This document shows, one piece after another, positions 24,708 through 64,000 of a stretch of 64,000 bases of DNA; position 1 is the stretch's first letter; the number at the start of each line of letters is the position of its first letter. The position numbers were made by a program, and so were the translations under genes. The DNA is from Rhea pennata. Taxonomy: Eukaryota; Chordata; Aves; Rheiformes; Rheidae. The notes under the pieces are model-generated. The model worked only from the letters and a program-made list of their open reading frames with translations. It had not been told where the DNA came from and did no database searches. The stretch spans positions 22,654,412 through 22,718,411 of the forward strand of contig NC_084675.1 of assembly GCF_028389875.1 (NCBI RefSeq), given 5' to 3'.

Positions 24708-25310
24708 TTTTTTTTTTTTTAATTTATTTACGAACATTATCTCTGAGGGACAACAGCATCTCTCTGGCGCTCATCTCTGTACATGCAACGGTAGAAAATA
24801 ACATTTGTATTTGCTTTTTGCCTCTCTCTGCAGGAAGTTGTACAGCCAAAAAGGACAGTGGTGTCGCGGCAGCGCAGTGACCTCGGCAGCACCAGCGCTG
24901 CCAAACAATATGTACACAAACTACATCGTAAAAAAAATTACATTGGTACGTTACAGACAATGCAGCCTTGCCGCTGTTTCCCCACACCCCACACCCCACA
25001 CGCTACGCAAGTTGGACTAGTACAAAGAGAAGGTGTGAACTGACCTGTGAGTTATTTACACGTCTGTACACGGCCCGGAGGAGCGCTCCGGGGGCACGTG
25101 CACTGCGAGGCGCCCGAGCCGCGGAGCACCGGTGTCAGAAGAGTACGCTGCTTCTGCTTGTGTGGCTTTACATGGCTGATTAAAGGTCTCTCCATGCTTA
25201 CAGAGATTCATTCACGGTTACTGAACAACAGCAACAAAAAAGAGCAGGGCTGGAAATTAGTTAAAAACAAAAAAAACACAAAAACCCCGAACTCCCATTG
25301 CGGCCACGTT
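24708..25310 (-). other. AT-richer block, possible distal 3'UTR end of ANKRD11
   Basis: Composition changes sharply from GC-rich repeats to AT-richer sequence. On the minus strand, AATAAA (24,723-24,728 on plus) is followed within two or three bases by a run of 14 A. A 3'UTR-like sequence containing TGTACATATTGTTT-type stretches precedes it. It could be the distal end of a long ANKRD11 3'UTR (about 3.7 kb past the stop) or a separate non-coding terminal exon. No protein is recognised. Confidence 0.35.
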
Positions 25311-27120
25311 CTTGCGTAAGAGACGCCCCGGCAGCGGCGAGCAGGTGCCGCCGCTGCCTCCCCCGGCCCCGGGCTCGCACCAGCCCGCCCGAGTCCCGCG
25401 GCGCCGGCACCACCGCTGCCCCTGCCGCTCGCAGTCCTCGCCCCGGCGAAGGGAGCGCTCGGAGGGCACCGCGCGGCTTCGCTCCTCGCCGCCGCGCCAG
25501 CCCGTGGCGTCCAGCCCGCTCACCGCGCCGCGATCCGGCTGCGGCCCCGGCAGCAGCGCTGCGAGCTGGCGGGGCGCGACGGACTCGCCGGGCCGCCGCT
25601 CCCCGTGGGCGCCCGCCCGGCCGGACCGGCCTTCGCCACCCGAGCGCGCGCAGCCGGGGCTGCGAGATGCCGCGCCGCAGAAAGCGAGAACCAGACCAGA
25701 AACCGCGCTCCAACTCCACACGTCCCCCCAAGCCCCATCCAGCAAAGCAGCTCCGGTACCAAAAGAGGAAGGAGAAGCCAAAACGCGTTGAAAACCTCCC
25801 CGATTCCAAAAGGAGCAAGTGACTGAGACGTTTAACGAGCATGTGCACCCGGCGTAATGGAAAAGGAGCAGCCCCAAAGCCGGGGAGCCAGCGGTGCTCG
25901 GCCGCGCACGTGCCGGCTGCGCCAGCCCCTCTCCGGGGCGGCGAGGAGCGGGGCAGCCGGGCTGGCCACGGGCCTGCAGTTGGGCAAACGCTGGCCAGCG
26001 GGTGCAAGCAAGGCACAGAGGTCTTGGAAGAGGCACTTGAATCCGTCTCCAGCCACGTTACTGCACGCTCGTGCTCCAGGATGGGCTTGGCAGGCTGGAC
26101 CGGCCCCGGTCCCGGCTGCGGAGCTGCCGAGCGCCGGGGCTGCAGCACCGCCCCACGCCCCAGCCGCCGCGCAGCTCCAGCGCCCCAAGGCAACGCGCGG
26201 CCCCGGCCAGCACGTCCTCTCTCCACCTTCCTCCCGCCCGGAGCCAGGCCCTCGCTCTCCCCTGGCCATCTGCAAGCTCCACGGCGCGGGGGCACGGTGG
26301 GGGCCCAACGCACCGCGGCACAAGCCCTCCTGCCAGGCCAGGGCACGGTCCTCCCACCTGCCCGGGCGGGAGCGTCTCCGCGGGGCTCGCGGCAGCAGTG
26401 CCCCGCCGGCTCCCGCCGCGTTCCCCGGCTCCGAAGAGCAGCTCGATGCTGCGCGCGAGCGAGCGCGCGCTGCGGGCCGGCACCCAGGGCCGGCGCGGGG
26501 TGGCCTCGGGGGGGAACGGCCGAGAGCACCGCGTGCTGCGCGGCCCCTTCCTCGCCGGCCGCCTCCAAGCGCGCCCGCGAGCGAGCTCGGCCCAGCGGGG
26601 CGGCTGTGTTCAACGCAACGGATCACTCGCACTCAGTATGACAAAGAAAGGAAAAGAAGGAAAAAAGGCAAAAGGGAGGCGGACCGGCGCGCGGCTGCGG
26701 CAGGAGCCGCCCGCCCGCCGAACGAGGCGCCGCGAGAGCCCGAACACGAAGCGCGGCCGCGTGCAAGCTCTGCCACCGGCTCCATGGCCCCGGCTCGCCC
26801 GAACGGCGGCACCCCGGCCGCAAGCCAGTCCCTTCCCTACGCGTCCTACACGCAATCAGCGCCATCACGAAGTCGCGGAGCACCGCGGCCCGCGCCGGGC
26901 CCTGCCGCCCTCACCCCGCTCCGCAGCCCCCCCGCGCCGGCCCCTAGCCGAGACCTGCAGCTGCCGCGGCTCCGCGGCGTCCACGCGAGTCGGCGGCCCG
27001 AAGCCGCGCGTCCTCCGCGTCGCTCCCGACCCTCCGCAGCGCAGCGGGGCTCCCCTCGCCCCCCGTCCCTTCTGCCGCAGCGCCGGACCGGCGGGTTTCC
27101 TACTCCACGCAACTCAACAG
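25311..27120. other. GC/CpG-rich spacer between ANKRD11 3' ends
   Basis: About 1.8 kb of GC-rich sequence with long open frames on both strands and no recognised domain or splice-consistent exon. It lies between the proximal ANKRD11 poly(A) signals and the AT-richer block to the left. Confidence 0.5.
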
Positions 27121-27319
27121 GGCGGGGGGAAAAGGAGAAAAGCGACATTGTGTTAAAATCGGAAGAGGTCAGCATTTGGAGATCTCCACAACACAAACCG
27201 CAGGTCGCACTACCTGGATGCGAGGCCTGAGTGCACGAGACAGCCTTGGAAATAACACTGCACACCATTTTGGCCCTTATTTTGTCCTTGAAAGGGAAAG
27301 TGCTGCCTAGGGTGAACTA

Positions 27320-28395
27320 TACATACAAAGATAATTTTAATTAATTTATTTATTTCTTTACACATAACTGAAAGTGATGTTACAGTACATAAGTTATTTA
27401 CAACTGTGCAGTAATGTGTTGCAAAATAAATTATCTAGAAGGCAGCAAAAGTACATTGTTAATGTATATAAAAACTGTACAGCATTTATGGGATACAATT
27501 TTTCTTTATATGAGTATTGGCTCTGTAGTGTTTTCAAGTTATGTTCTCAGAAAGAGAAACGAAATGCCCAAGATTAAAGGAAAAAATATATAAACCACAT
27601 GGATTTGACTCCATTAAAAACACAGTTGGCAAAGTCCTTTCTCTGCGTCACCATTTCTCCGTCCGTCCGTCCGCCGCTCACCGTGCCGCCCCGGCGCACC
27701 GCGCGCCGGCGGCGCCCGCTGCTGTTGCAAACCGGTGGCGAGCGGCTGCTGCAGGATGCCTCGCACGCACCCCGCTCCGGAGCCTGGCGCCGTTCACACC
27801 TTCAGAGCCGCGTCTGCCGAAGTTGGACGCTTTCTTTTGTTTCTAATTTTTTTTTTTTTTTTTTTTTTTTAGACATACCCAGGATGGAACGAGAAACTCA
27901 AACACCCCCCCCACCCCCCGTAGTTTCCTACTGCAGCTTCTCTGCGAGGAGATCCGCAGACTGGTGGAAAACAGAGAGCTGGAAATCACTGTGTTCACAA
28001 GTACATGAATCACGTGGTTGCTGGCCCCGCTCAGCAGCTTCTGCAACACCCAAACGGTGTCCTTGGCCTCCTCCCTCCCGGCCAGTCTCTTCGTCGGCGA
28101 GGTGCTCGCTGCTGCGCGCAGCCCGGCTGCCTCCCTGCCGCGGCGGCCACCTGGAAAGGAGATGCGCCCCCACCCCGCTGCCCGGCGGAGCCGCCTCAGT
28201 CCAGGAGTGAGGGGCGCGCTGTGAAGAAAGTGCAATTTTTTTTCTTATTGTTTAGTTTTCTGCTGATAGCTGCTTCCTCCTCCTCTGACCAGGGATTCAT
28301 CAGCAAGCGGTAAGGGTGAATGTGAGCTCGACCGCCCGACCTTGCAGGGCTCCCGTCCTTGCCAGTCTTCAGTGATGTCTCCTGGTTTTGAACTG
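27320..28395 (-). terminator. ANKRD11: ANKRD11 3'UTR with proximal poly(A) signals
   Basis: Starts after the TGA at 28396-28398. Overlapping AATAAA signals on minus lie at 27345-27350 and 27349-27354, in a strongly AU-rich 250-base segment, giving a 3'UTR of about 1.05-1.08 kb. It contains a 24-base A tract on the sense strand (27847-27870). Confidence 0.7.
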
Positions 28396-59344
<30,949 letters not shown>

Positions 59345-62300
59345 CTAGAAAGGAAAGAGGCAGATCAGCAAAAGCTTTCCCTGGGTTTTGCTGCAATGGA
59401 AGATCGTCAGCTGCTCCCACAGACTTTCTGCACCAGTGTTCGAACTCACAGGCACGAGTGCCGTCCCCACTCCGGCAGTTTCCAGGCTCAGGTTTTAGCG
59501 TGCCGAGAACGGAGCCTCCTGTGGCAGAAGGCTCTATGGCCCGTCCTCCTCTGCAGGCTGCGTGCTGCGCTCTACGGGACACGGCTTTTTCCTAGGGGTT
59601 GAACCCAGCTGTCCCTGCACCAGCAGACAGTGGCCCCAACACACCATCTCCTTTTTAAGGCAGGAGAATTAGTCACAGCTGCTGAGACACCGCGCTCAAC
59701 ACCACAGCAGATCGCCGTTGCTGCGTGCTTGGGGAGGGCTGCAACAGCGTGTACTTCTTGTCCACGCAAGCTGTAGCACACGTGCGTTAAGCTCAGCTGT
59801 TTGCTGATAAAGTGGTTACTTCAAGTTAAAACGCTCATACGCTACTACAGAAGAGCAAGGCCAATGAAGGCTGCGTTACATGGTGGGAAACCTGCAACCA
59901 ACTCACACGAAAACCAGGGCTATCGCCGTGCGTGCAGGCGGGAGCGAGGAGGAAGAGGAAGGCGGCGGGCAAGGCTGGCTGGGGCACGGGAGCGTCTCCG
60001 AAGAAGCCGCCCCTGCTGCTCGCTGCTCCCGCGCAGACGCGGCCCGCAGCACGCTGCTCCCGCCGGCGGGAGCGCCAGGCCCGAGAGCGACGCTGAAGCT
60101 CGTCTTTCAGCGGGGAGAGCTGCAGGCTTTTCCCTGTGACCTGCAGTATTTCTAGCGCAGGAGTATAGCGTTACCATTTGAGCTTACACGATAACACGCT
60201 ACTCTGGAGAATATTCTGGCAGTCGATAAGCCTGCTGATGTTACTGGCTGTTTAAAGGACCAGCCTGCCAGCCAAACACATTTAAACGGTTTGTACTGTA
60301 TGCACCGGCGTAACAACCTGTACCAGAAAGGCCAGTATAGCTCCCAAGGCAGCTTTCTCCATCTGAAAGCAGGAAAGCTCCTTGTGCTTCCAGCTCTGCC
60401 TGCTCTCCTGTAATTACCTCGATTACAGGGTGAGGGATTTAACAGCAGCAAACATCCAGCAACAAGCAAGCAGCTCCACAAGCATCGGATCGACCAAAGC
60501 TCACGCTCCGGTAAGGTTTGTATTTGGGGTTGATCACCTTTGAGGCCCAAATATGTGCAAACACCAGCGGACGCGTTTGCATCGGCTGAGACATTGGAAC
60601 AGCCCCTGTCCCACGCAGATTCCCCGGGGCCACGCCGACGTGGCGCTCCGCTGCGGAGCTTCCTCTTCTCCGCAGCCTTCCCTTCCCTTCCCAAGCGCCG
60701 GCACGCTCCGACCGACGTCCGCCCAGCCCCTGGCGTGCCCCCGAGCTCCCAAACCCCTCCGCCAGCCCGGCCCCCTCGCCGCTGCGCGGGGCTGGCATCG
60801 CCCACAGCACACGAGCCGCCCGCGGGCATCGCAGGCGGGTGCCACGGGCTGCCCCGTGGCAGAGGGCCGCGGCAAATACCACGGAAACCACCCGTGCAGG
60901 GAGGGAGAGCAGCACGGGCTGACGGATTTCGCTCCTTAGCGCTGAGCTTCTTCCGACTGGGCCTTTACAAGGAGAAACCACGTCACCTTAAGGACGGGGC
61001 TAGCCAGACTGCACGAGCGCAGGGCAGGGGCTGCGCGAGCGCCGGCAGGCAGAGCCTCGTGCGCGCCTCGTGTGCTTGGGGCGGCTGGATTTCAGGACGC
61101 TGCCAGGCGGAGCGGGCGATGCTGGGGAGGCGCAGCGGGAGCAGCGGGAGGAAATGCCGAGGAAAAGCTTGGAACGAGACCGTGTTCCTGAAGTAGGGAG
61201 CCAGGCAGACCTTCGCACACAACGGGCGGCTGACCCACGGCTGGAACTCCAGGAGTTTAGTGTGCTAAGAATATACAGGCCCGAGTTATGCATTTGTATT
61301 TTTGGTATTTGAGAAACTGTGTTATTTTAGGCAAGTGCTCTGGGTTTGAACACGGTACCATCACTCTAAAATCACGGGCAAAACGACCAGCTTGGTGATA
61401 AATCTCATTTCAGTAATCCAGCAAAACCCAGACCCTAAGCTATACTAAAATTTAAAAAGTTAACATTTCAAATTAGTGATTTAATTATGCTCATTTTTAA
61501 ATGTCGCAGGGCCACCGCCGGGCGGTGAGAGAAGCCAGGCTAGCAGCCGCGCCTCGTGTTCGGAAACCCGGGCACGCTGCCGGCGGCGCCCGCCGGGTCC
61601 TGGTCACAAGACGGTGCCGTCACCGCCTGGCCGCTGCTCCTTCCTCTTTCTCAGTTTCTATCCGGTGACCAGACTTCAGCAGCAGATTAAAGAGAAACCG
61701 CTGACTCCAGACGAGCTCACGCCGTTTCCTTGCTCCCTTACCCAGCCCCGGTTTAGAGCCCTCCCAGCACGCAGTGCTAACGCTGCGTTCAAACCACTCG
61801 GCCCCTCTGAACCTCGCTCCAGGAAAAAAACTGGGGGCTAAGAAACCAGATGTGGGAATCCCCTTTTTGGTAAAGCGAGCTACACAACCTACCTCCCAGC
61901 TCGGTGGCTCGGCCGAGGGAGCGCATCGCTTTGCGTCCAGGCCTGGGGAAAGGAGAGTCTTGCTCAAGGTAAGACCCAGGGAGCCTTTCCTTATTGCACA
62001 AGTTATCAGAGCTCCAGAACAAATTCACAACAGCCAAAAACACTCCAGCATTTTGGTTAAATGTTCTGTATTTAAATACTTTCATTTATTTTTCTGCTGT
62101 GAACAGAAATAGTTTGCAAGAGTTTAACTGCAAGAGGAAGGTTTGTAGATGCCTATGTTTGCATGCAAGCTCCAACAGCAATGCTATACTCAAAATCCAT
62201 CAACTCTTGCTACTTGAGAAGGAACGTTAAGGTGGGGTAAAACATTATCCTCTTTGGATATGAACGACTGGAGAGGCCTGACCCTGACATGCCCCTGGAG

Positions 62301-64000
62301 AACTTCACAAACACGCATTCAAGGCAATCATCAACCCAACAACTTTCAGTGCTCACACACCCTTGCAAGTCAGGGCCTGGGACAACAGCATAAACTCACA
62401 GAAGCGCCTTTGCGTTTCTCCTCGTCGGCGGCTCATCGCTGAGCGCACCGCCGCAGCCAACGCGGCGTGCCTGCTGCCCGCAGAGCCGGTGCACCCGCAC
62501 GCCACGCTGCTTCTGCTTCAGGCACTGGGAACCCTGCGCCCTCGGCACCTCGCCTTCGCAAGCCTCGCGCCCGGTCCCGGCCGCTCAGCTTTGCCAGCAC
62601 GGGTCTGCGGGGGCAGACCTCCGACACACAGACGCTCCCAGAAGCCTGCTGAAGACCTGTCGGTCATACCGACACTTCCCTGCATCGGCAGCTGTGCTGG
62701 TTACCCGCGTCCGTCCCCTCGCTTGAACCCTTCGAGTAGACGTTTCCACAAACTGGGACAGAATCGCGCTTTTTGCCGGCTTTTGCAGCAAGAGGCCAGG
62801 GATCTGGTTAAGCTCCTGGCACCAGCGGTGGGATTTCCTAGATTTTGAGCATTTATTCCAGACACCATTTTTGCAGTGAGAACTCCAGCAAGAGGTCAAT
62901 TGTGCTTAACACAGAAAATACGATTCTTTCGCTGTCTGCACCCTCCCAACAGACTGCGGCGGGAGCAAGGCAGCCAGGTCCTCTGCCGCCCGCCGCGCGC
63001 TCTTCCCCGCGGGCAGCCCTGGCAAGGGCAACGGCTGGCAGCGCCGCGGCGCCTGCACCCCAGCCTAAGAGCTACGATATTGGTGTGTTAAACAAAGCAT
63101 CGGTTAAAACAGGCACTTTGAGAACCAAGTTTCACGAGTGGCTCCAGGTGACAGCACAGCAAGCTCACCTTTACACAGACACCCCTTCCCAAGCAGCAGG
63201 GGCACTGCGTTCACCCGCTGGGGACGAGGCAACGGACGCGTCCACGGGCAAACGAGAACCCCGGAGAAGGGCAAGGAGAGCAAGAGAACGGGCCAGCCGC
63301 GGCAGCCGAGCAGAAGCCGGACGAACTCTGCCCCGGGTCACCTGCGAGGGCCCGCTGGGAACGGGCCCGCGCCGAACGCAGGGAGAGCGAGACGCTCCGC
63401 AAGCGGCGCGGGGGCTGCCGCGGCCGGGCTGCGCGCGAGCCCGGCGCCCGCTCCGCAGGGACGAAGGGGCACGGCACAGGTCAGAACGCCGCTTGTGCCA
63501 GAGTTACTGTGATCTCGTCCAACGCTCCAGGCAAGAGCCAAAGAGAGAATTAAACCAAAAAACTTCTCAGAGGCGAAGTACGAAGGCCCCAGTATGAAGG
63601 CTCAAAACGGTGGTGTGAATTCCCAGGGTCGGACAAGCTCAGGCAACAGCCTGTTTGCATTTTCCCCAGCACTCAGAGCTGCTAATCCAGTAAGTTTAGC
63701 AAAATTAAATACCAAGGAATGAAGAAGCCGTGGCAGTCCAGACGCCGCTTTGAAGATTAATTTGTACAACAGCAGCACGATAACATTTCATTATAACCAG
63801 AGCAAGGAAGATCCAAGCTTTGCTCTCTTCTAGAGAGCAGCTACCTGTCCGGGTAGCTTTCAGACATTGCACTGAAATGACCACAGAGAAATGAAGGCAA
63901 CCTGGGGAATAATATTGCTGAAAATAAATGGGTTCTCATTTTCTTGTTTTAAACCTTGCTTCTGTAAACACTTCCCATTTCGTAATGCCGAAGGTAGTCC
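59345..64000 (-). other. ANKRD11: ANKRD11 intron continuing beyond window
   Basis: No exon matching the ANKRD11 N-terminus was found, so the start codon lies to the right. Mixed GC-rich sequence is interrupted by an AT-rich island at about 61,270-61,505 containing TTTAATTATGCTCA-type homeobox/POU-like motifs. Confidence 0.75.

Noticed and set aside
24708-24728. Processed pseudogene with poly(A) tail
   Set aside because: The A run follows AATAAA by only two or three bases, too close for a real cleavage site, and no parent gene sequence is recognisable upstream of it.
25298-27230. Protein-coding gene in the GC-rich spacer (several frames over 250 codons)
   Set aside because: Frames are open on both strands at once, have no domain, and show no splice-compatible continuation. 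Composition explains them.

Overview
This is vertebrate nuclear DNA, most likely from a bird. Every recognisable gene is split by GT-AG introns. The gene order ACSF3 - CDH15 - SLC22A31 - ANKRD11 matches human 16q24.3, but without the zinc-finger gene (ZNF778) that lies between SLC22A31 and ANKRD11 in human. Very high GC, tiny introns in CDH15 and SLC22A31, and abundant C-rich/G-rich minisatellites fit an avian (or other sauropsid) small chromosome. The species cannot be named from the sequence. There are no prokaryotic features, CRISPR arrays or clear full-length transposons.

Layout. (1) 1-7.9 kb, plus strand: the 3' end of ACSF3 (mitochondrial malonyl/methylmalonyl-CoA synthetase). Its last three coding exons are present; the rest lies to the left. 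(2) 7.9-13.4 kb: an intergenic stretch holding a CpG-rich block, an AT-rich island dense in developmental transcription-factor motifs (about 9.78-10.09 kb), a 19-copy 22-24 bp minisatellite (10.98-11.42 kb) and a GT microsatellite. (3) 13.48-20.1 kb, plus strand: complete CDH15 (M-cadherin), 14 coding exons and about 777 residues. One extra C in exon 8 breaks the reading frame. (4) 20.2-24.03 kb, minus strand: complete SLC22A31 (organic-ion-transporter family), nine coding exons and 566 residues, with one GC-AG intron. CDH15 and SLC22A31 converge tail to tail with poly(A) signals under 100 bp apart. (5) 24.7-64 kb, minus strand: ANKRD11, with all coding exons except the first one(s), including a 6.7-kb giant exon. 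The start codon lies to the right of the window.

The four genes are not a functional pathway. They are a conserved syntenic block: a mitochondrial acyl-CoA ligase, a muscle satellite-cell adhesion protein, an orphan transporter, and a chromatin regulator. The exon models of CDH15 (after removing one base), SLC22A31 and ANKRD11 close exactly on codon phase, which is strong internal support.

Most worth a second look: the CDH15 frameshift, the AT-rich candidate enhancer upstream of CDH15, a possible alternative first coding exon of ANKRD11 at 45,557-45,608, the GC-AG intron and GGGGCC tracts of SLC22A31, and the cluster of strand-asymmetric minisatellites between 18 and 24.7 kb.
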